A stretch of DNA of 64,000 nt from Candidatus Thiodubiliella endoseptemdiera (GTDB taxonomy: Bacteria > Pseudomonadota > Gammaproteobacteria > PS1 > Pseudothioglobaceae): positions 372,001-436,000 of the forward strand of contig JACCHT010000001.1 of NCBI GenBank assembly GCA_013416635.1. Direction: 5' to 3'. Positions 1 to 12,478 of this stretch are shown here, one piece after another; position 1 is the first letter of the stretch, and every line of letters begins with the position of its first letter. Below the pieces are notes generated by a model. That model had not been told where the DNA came from. It saw only the letters and a program-made list of their open reading frames with translations, and searched no databases. A program made the position numbers and the translations under genes.

Positions 1-1816
1 ATCAATTTTGACATAGTAATTCTTATTGACTATTAAATCACTACCTGGATTAATAGTGATAATTTTGTTGGTGCTATCAAGACTAACTTGGTTAGCTATA
101 TCAATCGTAATAAGAGTGTCAGAGTTGGCTTTATCATAAATGACAATACTGCCTGCTGTGTTTATTGTAACTGCCTCTAAAAAGGTCATCGTTAAGTTTT
201 CATTAGGTGCCATATTGCCACTGAGTGCTGCTACTGGGGCTTTGGTGTCAATTGCTTGCTCGTTATTTGCTGCTGCTGTGCTGTAAGCATTGCCCGCACT
301 GTCTGTAATTGCAGGATTAGCAGACACTGACACTGTTAAGTTAGAACCTACATCTAGGTCACTGCTAGGTACAACGGTTAAGGTATAGACTTTACCTGCA
401 TCAGCAGGTGTTGTGCTGGCAATTAAGTCAGTACCTGTCTTAATAGCACCATTGCTGATGTTGATAACACTTTTATCAAAACCTGTTACTGCTTCACTAA
501 AGGTAAAGGTATAGGTGATTGTATCGCCAGTTTTAAGGGTTAAAGCATCAGCCTTGTCATCGCTGATAATCAAAGTTGGGGCTTGAGTATCAAAACTTTG
601 ATTATTGCTGGCAGCAACTGATTTTAGTGCTGTGTTAACTTTAGAAGTAGCAGCATCAACGGCTACTGTAAGGCTTATTATGCCTTTGCTGTTTGCAGGA
701 GGGGTTAGTTCTAAAGTATAGACACTTTCACTACCATTAACAGAGGTAAAAGTACCTTTTGTACCGCCTGTAACTGTAATATCATTTATATCAAAATCTG
801 TAACTGCTTCATCAAAAGTAAAGGTATAGGTAATAACTTCACCAACTTTAGCGGTGTTGGACTTGTCATCAGTAATACTTAAACCAATCCCCAAACCTGG
901 AGTTGACTCGCTGTTGTCAATATCAGTGGATTCAATTCTCTTAAAAGCGCCTGCTTCTAATAGCCCATCATCGCCTGTTATATCAATCTTAACAAAACCA
1001 TCTGCAAAATAAACCCTATCGCCATTAGAGGCTGTGAAGGAAACTTCTTCTTGATAATCGGTACCGCCAATATTAACCATTCTTTCAAAAGTGTAGGTGC
1101 TGTCAACTACTGTTTGTTTGGTGTATTCACTAAAAGTGCCAGTTAAATAAACAACATCATTGCCACCTGTTGAGGTGAGTCCTGTTGCATCAACTTTTGT
1201 GCCTTTGGCAACATAAACTGTGTCATTGCCACTATTGCCAGATATCTTAAATACTGAGCCTTTGACACCAGGGGTAATGTGCTCACCGTTGTTATCAGAA
1301 ATAAATACTTTAGTAGCACCAACTTCACTGGCAGTGCCTTTGTCAATGGCGGGTTGAGTGGTTAAAGGGTCGGTGGGTGTTATTGAACTGGAGTCATATC
1401 AGGATTTAATTTTCTGAAAAAAGCCTGCATTTAATAGCCCCTCATTGCCTGTTATATCAATCTTAAAAACCATTTGCAAAATAAACCCTATCGCCATTAG
1501 AGGCTGTGAAGGAGACTTCTTCTTGGTAATCGGTACCGCCAATAGTAACCGTTCTTTTGAAGGTGTAGGTATTGCCATCTAGTGTTTGTTCGTAGTTGTT
1601 AAAAGTGCCGGTTAAATAAATTGAATCATTGCCACCTGTTGAAGTAAGCCCTGTTGCATCGACTTTGGTGCCTTGTCCTACATAGACGGCATCGTCTCCA
1701 CTATTGCCAGATACTTTTAATGCTTGTCCGTGAGATTCAAGTCCGGTGATATCGGAATACCAGTTGACGAAGAAGCCGTTGGTGTTGCTGATGAAGTATT
1801 TTGTTTGTCCTGGCAT
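1..1816 (-). pseudogene. Giant RTX/Ig-like adhesin A, 5' part, disrupted; runs off left edge
   Basis: The start at 1816 (MPGQTKYFIS) follows a good ribosome site (AAAGGA). The first 117 codons encode the same N-terminal module as the neighbouring adhesin B, and the rest of the segment to base 1 matches bases 10119-11943 nearly base for base. Compared with B the frame is broken by a two-base loss in an A run near 1466 and by small losses near 1393-1400 that create an in-frame TGA; beyond them the coding sense continues as Ig-like modules to the edge. By analogy with B it would be a type I-secreted surface or extracellular protein. The breaks could be real decay or consensus errors: this is a repeated region that is hard to assemble. 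The 3' end is outside the window. Confidence 0.7.
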
Positions 1817-1895
1817 GAGATTGTCCTTTGGGTGTTATAACTGATTATTATTATACATAATTTACTTACTCCTCTAAGTTCAAGTTTTTTATTAG

Positions 1896-1931
1896 TTTAC
1901 CTTATACAAGAATTTTACCTTATACAAGAAT
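1896..1931. repeat. Tandem 18-bp duplication at the adhesin B stop codon
   Basis: Two exact 18-bp units (TTTACCTTATACAAGAAT) lie side by side at 1896-1913 and 1914-1931. The second unit contains the last codons and TAA stop of adhesin B, so the sequence coding ILV-stop is repeated just downstream of the gene. The remaining 1817-1895 stretch is AT-rich leader for adhesin A with no other gene visible. Confidence 0.8.
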
Positions 1932-4900
1932 AAGATTATCAGTTATAAAGTGCCCTAATGCAACTGTGTCAGGAGTAGAGGAGCCACCAATACCAGAAAC
2001 CCCTTGTAGATTGATAACCAAATCAGCAACATCATCTGTAACCGTGCCATCAGCATCAATCGTTAGTTTGGCACTACCTGCAGTGCCAGTATCTGACACT
2101 GTAATATATTTATCAATATTAGCAAAAAGTGTCGCTTGGTTACCACTAGCGGTAATAAAATCTTTTAAATCTAATTTATCACCACCAGCACCAAATATGA
2201 AGCCAGTTATGGTGTCTTCGCCATTATCTGTACTTGCATAAACAAAAATATCACTGCCTGCACCGCCATTTATAGTGTCGTTGCCTGCACCGCCATTTAT
2301 AGTATCGTCACCTGCACTACCCGTTATAGTATCGGCGTTATCGGTGCCGATATAAAAATTATATGCAAATGCCCAAGTTTTACCTGAGGTATTATCAATA
2401 CCTGCAAAAATCATTACCGAGGTGTCAGTTATAACGCCTGATGCCATTTTGATGTAATAAACACCTGAAGTTAAACTACTTGGGTTAAGAGTGAGTGTTG
2501 TGTCGCTAATATTAGCATTAGTAATGCTAATAGTTGCAACTTTTTCTGCGCTATTCCAGATTTCAACAGTGCCACCATTTGTTTTGATGTTTTCAGAAAA
2601 CTCAATTACTAGATTTGAAGGCTTGCCTAAGACATTGGTATCGCTGGTTTTTTCTGTAAAGGTTGGGGCTTGTCCATCTACAGAAAAAGGTTGTTGATTG
2701 TAGTAATATTTAAGGGTGCCATCAGCCTCACCCACTACCAAATCTAAATCACCATCGCCGTCAATATCGGCTAGGGTTGGTCTGGAAGAATCCCCCACAT
2801 CAATGCCATTAAAAGGATTGTCATCTCCAGTTTTTGCTTCATAAGCAGGGTTAGAAGTAGTACCTGTATTTTGATAGTATTTAAGGGTGCCAGAAAACTC
2901 ACCCACCACCAAATCCAGGTCGCCATCGCCGTCAATATCGGCTAGGGTTGGTTTGGAAGAATATCCCACATCAATGCCATTAAAAGGATTATCATCTCCA
3001 GTTTTTGCTTCATAAGCAGGGTTAGAAGTAGTGCCTGTATTTTGATAGTATTTAAGGGTGCCATAATTCTCACCCACCACCAAATCCAGGTCGCCATCGC
3101 CGTCAATATCGGCTAGGGTTGGTGAGGAAGAATATCCCACATCAATGCCATTAAAAGGATTACTATCTCCAGTTTTTGCTTCATAAGCAGGGTTAGAAGT
3201 AGAGCTTGTATTTTGATAGTATTTAAGGGTGCCATTGTTCTCACCCACTACCAAATCTAGGTCGCCATCGCCGTCAATATCGGCTAGGGTTGGTGAGGAA
3301 TAACCTCCCACATCAATGCCATTAAAAGGATTATTGCCTCCAGTTTTTGCTTCATAAGCAGGGCTAGAAGTAGTGCCTGTATTTTGATAGTATTTAAGGG
3401 TGCCATTCCTCTCACCCACCACCAAATCTAGGTCACCATCGCCGTCAATATCAGCCAAGATTGGCGTGGAATAACCTCCCACATCAATGCCATTAAAAGG
3501 ATTATTGCCCAAACCTATTTTTTCAATATACTCAAGCTTAGTCTTAGCCAACACCACTCTATCAGCGGTAAATACTGGTGCATTACCTGCGACATCTGTT
3601 ATATTATTTAGCGTAATATCGCTTGTTGGATTGTCAATATCAAAGTCTGTAACGGCAATGCTATCTCCAGCTTGAACGCTATATTTAAACACCAGTTTCT
3701 TATCACCTGCAGTTATAGAGGCAGTTTTATCCAAAACAAAGTCTTTGCCTGCAATGACCACTTTAGAGCCTGTGGTGTTATTAAGTTTCAAGGTCTCACT
3801 CATTGTCAGTGTTAGGCTGATAACATCGCCTGCCTTAAAAGCAGATTGTCCTGCTGGAATATCGCTTAGAGTCCATGGATTGGTCGTGATTGGGGTTGGG
3901 TTAATGGTGTCATAAGTTACTGCTGTGCTAGTGCTAATTGCTGAATTGGTGCCATCACTAAGCGTTACTACAGCCGTGTAGGTTTTTCCATCGGCTAATT
4001 CAGATGGCATAGCAGAATGTGCGAGTGTCCAGGTGCCGTCAGCTGCAACAGCTGGTAATCCTGAAGTTATTGCTGTGCCTACTGTATTACTACCTTCAAA
4101 AAACTCAATCTTAGTAATAGATAAGGTACCTGCTCCCGCTACTGTGCCTGAGAGTGCGGTTGCGTCTTTTTCACTATCATTAATGTAGTTATCATCGGCA
4201 CCTATCCAAGCGATTGTGGTAAAAAGTGCTTTGGTTGCAAATACCCATTGGTTAGTATCTTTAGTAATGGCAGCAGCATCGTTACCCGCTATGTCAGTTA
4301 CTGTGCCTGCATCCATGGTGATATAGTAACTGCCTTGGGTTAATTTATTATCAGTTAAACCTAATGCTGACACATCAATGGTGAGTTTATCGCCAGTAAT
4401 GCTAAATTTATTTGTATCACTAGCGATATTAATAGTTGCTACTGTTACATCGCTACTATTCTTGATGAGAATACTGCCCGTACCTGCTTTAATATTTTCA
4501 CTAAAGTCAAGCACTAAATCTGAGGTTTCCTCTAAGATAACGCTGGCTTGTGTTGTTAGAGTTGGCGCTTGTCCATCTACAGAAAAAGATTGTTGATTGT
4601 AATAATATTTAAGGGTGCCATCATTCTCACCCACCACCAAATCTAGGTCGCCATCGCCGTCAATATCGGCTAGGGTTGGTTTGGAAAAATCCCCCACATC
4701 AATGCCATTAAAAGGATTGCTACCTCCAGTTTTTACTTCATAAGCAGGGTTAGAAGTAGTGCCTGTATTTTGATAGTATTTAAGGGTGCCATAATACTCA
4801 CCCACCACCAAATCTAGGTCGCCATCGCCGTCAATATCGGCTAGGGTTGGTGTAGCAAAATCCCCCACATCAATGCTATTAAAAGGATTGCTACCTCCAG

Positions 4901-7900
4901 TTTTTGCTTCATAAGCAGGGTTAGAAGTAGTGCCTGTATTTTGATAGTATTTAAGGGTGCCATACTTCTCACCCACCACCAAATCTAGGTCGCCATCGCC
5001 GTCAATATCGGCTAGGGTTGGTTTGGAAAAATCCCCCACATCAATGCTATTAAAAGGATTGCTACCTCCAGTTTTTACTTCATAAGCAGGGTTAGAAGTA
5101 GTGCCTGTATTTTGATAGTATTTAAGGGTGCCATAAGCCTCACCCATCACCAAATCTAGGTCGCCATCGCCGTCAATATCGGCTAGGGTTGGTCCGGAAT
5201 AAATCCCCACATTAATGCTATTAAAAGGATTGTCATCTCCAGTTTTTGCTTCATAAGCAGGGTTAGAAGTAGTGCCTGTATTTTGATAGTATTTAAGGGT
5301 GCCATCATTCTCACCCACCACCAAATCTAGGTCGCCATCGCCGTCAATATCAGCCAAGATTGGCACAGAAACATACCCCACATCAATACCCTCAAAAGGA
5401 TTATTGCCCAAACCCGTTTTTTCAATATACTTAATCTTAGTCAACACCACTCTATCAGCGGTAAATACTGGTGCATTACCTGCGACATCTGTTATATTAT
5501 TTAGCGTAATATCGCTTGTTGGATTGTCAATATCAAAGTCTGTAGCGGCAATGTTATCCCCAGCTTGAACGCTATATTTAAACACCAGTTTCTTATCACC
5601 TGCAGTTGTAGAGGCAGTTTTATCCAAAACAAAGTCTTTGCCTGCAATGACCACTTTAGAGCCTGTGGTGTTATTAAGTTTCAAGGTCTCGCTCATTGTC
5701 AGTGTTAGGCTGATAACATCGCCTGCCTTAAAAGCAGATTGTCCTGCTGGAATATCGCTTAAAGTCCATGGATTGGTCGTGATTGGGGTTGGGTTAATGA
5801 TGTCATAAGTTACTGCTGTGCTAGTGCTAATTGCTGAATTGGTGCCATCACTAAGCGTTACTACAGCCGTATAGGTTTTTCCATCGGCTAATTCAGATGG
5901 CATAGCAGAATGTGCGAGTGTCCAGGTGCCGTCAGCTGCAACAGCTGGTAATCCTGAAGTTATTGCTGTGCCTACTGTATTACTACCTTCAAAAAACTCA
6001 ATCTTAGTAATAGATAAGGTACCTGCTCCCGCTACTGTGCCTGAGAGTGCGGTTGCGTCTTTTTCACTATCATTAATGTAGTTATCATCGGCACCTATCC
6101 AAGCGATTGTGGTAAAAAGTGCTTTGGTTGCAAATACCCATTGGTTAGTATCTTTAGTAATGGCAGCAGCATCGTTACCCACTATGTCAGTTACTGTGCC
6201 TGCATCCATGGTGATATAGTAACTGCCTTGGGTTAATTTATTATCAGTTAAACCTAATGCTGACACATCAATGGTGAGTTTATCGCCAGCAATGCTGAAT
6301 TTATTTGTATCACTAGCGATATTAATAGTTGCTACTGTTACATCGCTACTATTCTTGATGAGAATACTGCCCGTACCTGCTTTAATATTTTCACTAAAGT
6401 CAAGCACTAAATCTGAGGTTTCCTCTAAGATAACGCTGGCTTGTGTTGTTAGAGTTGGAACTTGTCCATCTACAGAAGAAGGTTGTTGATTGTAGTAATA
6501 TTTAAGTTTACCACTCTGCCCACCCACCACCAAATCTAGGTCGCCATCACCATCAATATCAGCTAGGACTGGTGTGGAATAATACACCACATCAATGCCA
6601 TTAAAAGGATTACTATCTCCAGTTTTTACTTCATAAGCAGGGTTAGAAGTAGTGCCTGTGTTTTGATAGTATTTAAGGGTGCCATGAAACTCACCCACCA
6701 CCAAATCTAGGTCACCATCGCCGTCAATATCGACTAGGATTGGTGAGGAAGAATATCCCGCATCAATGCCATTAAAAGGATTGTCATCTCCAGTTTTTGC
6801 TTCATAAGCAGGGTTAGAAGTAGTGCCTGTATTTTGATAGTATTTAAGGGTGCCATTACTCTCACCCACCACCAAATCTAGGTCACCATCGCCGTCAATA
6901 TCGGCTAGGGTTGGTTTGGAGTAAAGCCCCACATCAATGCCATTAAAAGGATTGCTACCTCCAGTTTTTGCTTCATAAGCAGGGTTAGAAGTAGTGCCTG
7001 TATTTTGATAGTATTTAAGGGTGCCATCATTCTCACCCACCACCAAATCTAGGTCACCATCGCCATCAATATCGGCTAGGGTTGGTTTGGAAGAATATCC
7101 CACATCAATGCCATTAAAAGGATTGCTATCTCCAGTTTTTGCTTCATAAGCAGGGTTAGAAGTAGTGCCTGTATTTTGATAGTATTTAAGGGTGCCATCA
7201 TTCTCACCCACCACCAAATCTAGGTCGCCATCGCCGTCAATATCAGCCAAGTTTGGCGTGGAATAACTTCCCACATCAATACCCTCAAAAGGATTATTGC
7301 CCGAACCTATTTTTTCAATATACTCAAGCTTAGTCTTGGTCAACACTACTCTATCAGCGGTAAATACTGGTGCATTACCTGCGACATCTGTTATATTATT
7401 TAGCGTAATATCGCTTGTTGGGTTGTCAATATCAAAGTCTGTAGCGGCAATGCTATCTCCAGCTTGAACACTATATTTAAACACCAGTTTCTTATCACCT
7501 GCAGTTGTAGAGGCAGTTTTATCCAAAACAAAGTCTTTGCCTGCAATGACCACTTTAGAGCCTGTGGTGTTATTAAGTTTCAAGGTCTCGCTCATTGTCA
7601 GTGTTAGGCTGATAACATCGCCTGTCTTAAAAGCAGATTGTCCTGCTGGAATATTGCTTAGAGTCCATGGATTGGTCGTGATTGGAGTTGGGTTAATGGT
7701 GTCATAAGTTACTGCTGTGCTAGTGCTAATTGCTGAATTGGTGCCATCACTAAGCGTTACTACAGCCGTGTAGGTTTTTCCATCGGCTAATTCAGATGGC
7801 ATAGCAGAATGTGCGAGTGCCCAAGTGCCGTCAGCTGCAACAGCTGGTAATCCTGAAGTTATTGCTGTGCCTACTGTATTACTACCTTCAAAAAACTCAA

Positions 7901-10900
7901 TTTTGGTAATCGTTAAAGTACCTATTCCAGTTACTTTGCCTGAGAGTGTGGTTGCGTCTTTTTCACTATCATTAATGTAGTTATCATCGGCACCTATCCA
8001 AGCGATTGTGGTAGAAAATGCTTTGGTTGCAAATACCCATTGGTTAGTATCTTTAGTAATGGCAGCAGCATCGTTACCCGCTATGTCAGTTACTGTGCCT
8101 GCATCCATGGTGATATAGTAACTGCCTTGGGTTAATTTATTATCAGTTAAACCTAATGCTGACACATCAATGGTGAGTTTATCGCCAGCAATGCTGAATT
8201 TAGTTGTCTCAGTAATATTAATGGTTGCTATTACTCCATCATCACTACCTTTAATAACAATACTACCTGTACTACCTGCTTGAATGTCTTCATTAAAATC
8301 AAGTATCAGGTCTGAGGTTTCACCCAATTCGGCCGAAGCTTGTGTTGTTAGGATTGGGGCAGTGTTGTCCATTACCACATCATTAGATTCAGCTGAAATA
8401 TTTCCTGCTTGGTCAGCTAAATACCAATTATAAGTACCCTCTATTAAATCATGCGGGTTAAAACTACGAGCATCACCCCCTAATCCCGTTACTTTGTTGA
8501 CTTTATTGCCAGCTACTAAAGCCTCAAGTTTAGCAACTGTATTAATCGCATCGCCAGACAATGAGTTGTGAACCAAATAACCCACACTAGAATCTGTGCT
8601 TGTTACTGTGATATCAGAATCTGTATTTGAAATAAGTGTTGCTGTTACAGTAAGTGCAACTGGAGCAATCGTATCAATAACCTGAGTATCACTCGCTGCA
8701 ACCGTATTTCTATTGCCAGCAATATCTACAAATTTATCAGCAGCAACGCTAACTTCTAGATTGCCTTCGGTATCTGTATTAGGCACAACAACTAAGGTAT
8801 AGGCTTTATTGGCATTAACACCTGTGGTAACCAATACTAAATCAGCACCATTTTTAATAGCGCCATTAGTAATAACAATGTCCTCTTTGGTAAACTCTGT
8901 TACTACCTCGTTAAAGGTAAAGGTAAAGATGATTTCTTCACCTGCTTTGGTTGTAGCGTCTTCATTATCGGTAATGGTCAAGGTTGGCACAACCGTATCA
9001 ACTTTAAAATCACCTATTTTCTCTATCGCTGGGTTACCAGCAGTATCTTTTATATTGACTTTATAGCTGTAAGTTTGTCCATGGGTTAATGCTTGTAAAT
9101 CTGTGGCTGCAACAGTAATGGTTGCACTATTGCTGGTAACAGTACCTGTATAAGTTTTTTGGTTAATAACTAGTGAGACTTCTTGATTGTTTTCTACACC
9201 AGTTGTGGCAACTGTTACAGTGCCATTGCTGTTGTCTTCAATAGCGTTTAAAATATCTCCCCAGTTTAGTGTAATGTCTCCAATAGTTGGCACTACACCA
9301 TCAACATTACGGTCTAATTCAATAGGATAAGTGCCTGTGGTGGCAACTATATTATTACCTGCTACATCGGTTACCCCTGTCAAGGTAATTGCACTTGCAT
9401 TGGTAATCTCAAAATCTGCTTTACTAACGCTATCATCGACTTTGACAGTGTAGGTAAAGAATAATTGTTTTAACTCATCTACTGATGCCCCTGCTTTGGC
9501 GGCACCTTTGCCGGTATCTAGTGTAAATTCCTTATTACCAATGGTCACTTTGCTACTGGTAGCATTGCTTAACGAGAGTGCTTCATTGGTTGTCATGGTT
9601 AACTCAATAACATCACCTACTTTAAAGCCTGATTGTCCATCTGTTGGTGAGTTGACTGCCCAGCCTGTTATGATTGGGGCAGCAGTGTCAATTAAAACAG
9701 GGGTGGTGTTGCCACCTGTGCTTGTGTCACCACCTGCTGAAGATAAATTTATTTCAATTGTGTAGGTCTCGCCACTGACTAAAGTCGGTATTTTACTATT
9801 GGCTAATGTCCATTCGGTACCATTGGCAGATGCAAAAGTGGGTAGGTTACTGGTATCTACAATCTTGTCATTGGCTGTTCCACTGGCTGCTTTAAATGTA
9901 ATAGCACTGATAGTAACACCTGTTGCACCGCCAGAATTTGTTAATGTGCCTTGAATGGCAAGTGTGCTAAATTCACTGGCATTGATGCCATTGTCGCTAA
10001 CAGAGTTACCACTTGCATCTACCCATTGTGCTGTGGTGGTGAATGAATAGACCAGAAAGCCCCAACCACTATCGCTGTCAATACCCTCGTAATCATTACC
10101 TGCAGTATCTTCAAAAGTGCCTGCATCAATTTTGACATAGTAATTCTTATTGACTATTAAATCACTACCTGGATTAATAGTGATAATTTTTTTGGTGCTA
10201 TCAAGACTAACTTGGTTAGCTATATCAATCGTAATAAGAGTGCTAGGGTTGACTTTATCATAAATGACAATACTGCCTGCTGTGTTTATTGTAACCGCCT
10301 CTAAAAAGGTCATCGTTAAGTTTTCATTAGGTGCCATATTGCCACTGAGTTCTGCTACTGGGGCTTTGGTGTCAATTGCTTGCTCGTTATTTGCTGCTGC
10401 TGTGCTGTAAGCATTGCCCACACTGTCTGTAATTGCAGTATTAGCAGACACTGACACGGTTAACTTAGAGCCTACATCTAGGTCACTGCTAGGTACAACA
10501 GTTAAGGTATAGACTTTACCTGCATCAGCAGGTGTTGTGCTGGCAATTAAATCAGTACCTGTCTTAATAGCACCATTGCTGATGTTGATAACACTTTTAT
10601 CAAAACCTGTTACTGCTTCACTAAAGGTAAAGGTATAGGTGATTGTATCGCCAGTTTTAAGGGTTAAAGTATCAGCCTTGTCATCGCTGATAATCAAAGT
10701 TGGGGCTTGAGTATCAAAACTTTGATTATTGCTGGCAGCAGCTGATTTTAGTGCTGTGTTAACTTTAGAAGTAGCAGCATCAACGGCTACTGTAAGGCTT
10801 ATTATGCCTTTACTGTTTGCAGGAGGGGTTAGTTCTAAAGTATAGACACTTTCACTACCATTAACAGAGGTAAAAGTACCTTTTGTACCGCCTGTAACTG

Positions 10901-11944
10901 TAATATCATTTATATCAAAATCTGTAACTGCTTCATCAAAAGTAAAGGTATAGGTAATAACTTCACCAACTTTAGCGGTGTGGACTTGTCATCGCGTAAT
11001 CTTAAACCAATCCCCAAACCTGGAGTTGACTCACTACCGTCAATATCAGTGGATTCAATTCTCTTAAAAGCGCCTGCTTCTAATAGCCCATCATCGCCTG
11101 TTATATCAATCTTAACAAAACCATCTGCAAAATAAACCCTATCGCCATTAGAGGCTGTGAAAGAGACTTCTTCTTGGTATTCAGTACCGTTAATATTAAC
11201 AGTTCTTTCAAAAGTGTAAGTGCTGTCAACTACTGTTTGTTTGGTGTATTCACTAAAAGTGCCAGTTAAATAAACAACATCATTACCACCTGTTGAGGTG
11301 AGTCCTGTTGCATCAACTTTTGTGCCTTTGGCAACATAAACTGTGTCATTGCCACTATTGCCAGATATCTTAAATACTGAGCCTTTGACACCAGGGGTAA
11401 TGTGCTCACCGTTGTTATCAGAAATAAATACTTTAGTAGCACCAACTTCACTGGCAGTGCCTTTGTCAATGGCGGGTTGAGTGGTTAAAGGGTCGGTGGG
11501 TGTTATTGAACTGGAGTCAATATCAGCGAATTTAATTTTCTGAAAAACGCCTGCATTTAATAGCCCATCATTGCCTGTTATATCAATCTTAAAAAAACCA
11601 TTTGCAAAATAAACCCTGTCGCCATTAGAGGCTGTGAAGGAGACTTCTTCTTGGTAATCGGTACCGCCAATAGTAACCGTTCTTTTGAAGGTGTAGGTAT
11701 TGCCATCTAGTGTTTGTTCGTAGTTGTTAAAAGTGCCGGTTAAATAAATTGAATCATTGCCACCTGTTGAAGTAAGCCCTGTTGCATCGACTTTGGTGCC
11801 TTGTCCTACATAGACGGCATCGTCTCCACTATTGCCAGATGCTTTTAATGCTTGTCCGTGAGATTCAACTCCGGTGATATCGGAATACCAGTTGACAAAG
11901 AAGCCGTTGGTGTTGCTGATGAAGTATTTTGTTTGCCCTGGCAT
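1920..11944 (-). CDS. Giant RTX/VCBS/Ig-like adhesin B, type I secretion substrate (one frameshift)
   Basis: A protein of about 3,340 residues once one single-base loss near 10,990 is restored; adhesin A has the intact sequence there. Order of parts: two copies of an N-terminal module (residues 1-155 and 155-320, each with SGNSG[DN]D and FTASNGDRVYFA); a run of bacterial Ig-like modules (330-1190); three long repeats of about 631 residues (1190-3085), each ending in five VCBS/FG-GAP units with Ca-binding DIDGDGDLDLVVGE; a last Ig-like module; RTX nonapeptides (GGAGNDTINGGAGSD); and a C-terminal tail ending LILV, typical of type I secretion signals. No N-terminal signal peptide is seen, which agrees with type I export. 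The start at 11944 is chosen because it equals the start of adhesin A. An in-frame extension begins inside the mobile element upstream (ATG at 12034). Role in adhesion or host contact is inferred; ligand unknown. Confidence 0.85.
2690..8370 (-). repeat. Three tandem ~1.9-kb coding repeats in adhesin B
   Basis: The same landmark (GACACATCAATGG) recurs at 4369, 6262 and 8161, giving periods of 1,893 and 1,899 bases. Each unit encodes Ig-like modules (starting near LTTQAS) followed by a VCBS array. Units 2 and 3 are almost identical in their Ig-like parts while the VCBS parts differ more, which suggests recent unequal exchange or gene conversion. Confidence 0.9.
2700..7330 (-). repeat. 171-bp VCBS/FG-GAP repeat arrays, three sets of five
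   Basis: Units of 57 codons carrying LADIDGDGDLDLVVGE and GTLKYYQNTG are spaced at 171 bases (for example near 2751, 2922 and 3093). There are five units per block in three blocks (about 2700-3530, 4600-5430, 6490-7330), fifteen in all. The short segment between the conserved motifs (residues after VGE, and the GxxSxP stretch) varies most from unit to unit. Integrin-like FG-GAP repeats normally build a beta-propeller and five is fewer than the usual seven, so how they fold is uncertain. Confidence 0.88.
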
Positions 11945-11984
11945 GGCGCGCTCATTTTTATTATAATTTGGGTTATTATACATA

Positions 11985-12145
11985 GAGACCTTTGCATAAA
12001 TATGAATAATCATCAAAACGCCATCTTTCATCAAATTACAAACTTTTTAAAAACACCCTTAGCCCTGCTAGGAGTGGATTTAAAAAATTTCCAATTTAAT
12101 AAAATCTGTCATTTTGCTAATCATCCCTATTTATGCAAAGGTCTC
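11985..12145 (-). mobile_element. 161-bp palindromic MITE, copy 1
   Basis: Full-length copy with perfect 18-bp outer repeats (GAGACCTTTGCATAAATA) in reverse orientation. Flanks share only ATA, so the target duplication is unclear. It lies 41 bases upstream of the adhesin B start and places an in-frame ATG upstream of that gene. Confidence 0.93.
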
Positions 12146-12160
12146 ATAATTAGTGTCATA

Positions 12161-12192
12161 TTTTAAGGTCTTGACTAACTAAGACCTTAAAA
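12161..12192. terminator. Perfect 12-bp stem hairpin, possible bidirectional terminator
   Basis: Arms TTTTAAGGTCTT and AAGACCTTAAAA (12161-12172, 12181-12192) around an 8-base loop, immediately after the stop of the leftward small gene at 12193. The stem begins with T and ends with A runs, so it could act in either direction, but there is no long T tail. Function inferred from position. Confidence 0.5.
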
Positions 12193-12417
12193 CTATTTTG
12201 TCTCTGCTGTTGGCGCAGAAGTTTCTTCAGTGGATTTTTTAGCATCAGCAAGCGCATCTGTAATCAAGTTATAAATCTTAATAGAGCCTGTTTTTACACT
12301 ATTCAACGCTATTTCTTTATTTATAATTAAAGACCAATCTTTGTCAGTTGCTTTAAATTGAACTGCACCGCCAACCAATGCCAATACTACGACAACACCT
12401 AATAAAAACTTAATCAT
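12193..12417 (-). CDS. Small single-pass membrane protein, unknown
   Basis: 74 residues. An N-terminal hydrophobic helix (residues 2-20, LLGVVVVLALVGGAV) is followed by a polar domain and a Thr/Ala/Glu-rich tail. The helix could be an uncleaved anchor facing the periplasm. I do not recognise a family. It lies downstream of prlC on the same strand with 61 bases between, and is followed by a hairpin, which supports its being a real terminal gene. The ribosome site is not strong (AATAGGATTTTGAT upstream of ATG). Confidence 0.6.
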   Translation of the reverse strand: MIKFLLGVVVVLALVGGAVQFKATDKDWSLIINKEIALNSVKTGSIKIYNLITDALADAKKSTEETSAPTAETK

Positions 12418-12478
12418 ATCAAAATCCTATTGTTAATTATTTAAAAAATGGTAATTTTACCTGTTTTATTTACAAATA

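Noticed and set aside
1143..1346. Frames of 60-90 residues on either strand within the adhesin repeats (also near 2491, 4378, 6271, 8809, 11266)
   Set aside because: They mirror the real coding frame on the other strand or in another frame, and recur at the repeat period; no ribosome sites.
2700..7330. CRISPR-like array from evenly spaced repeats
   Set aside because: The 171-base units are coding, in frame and carry Ca-binding motifs; spacing and unit length do not fit a CRISPR array.
11944..12034. Extended adhesin B start at 12034 inside the MITE
   Set aside because: Adhesin A starts at the equivalent of 11944 behind a proper ribosome site; the extension is encoded by mobile DNA.
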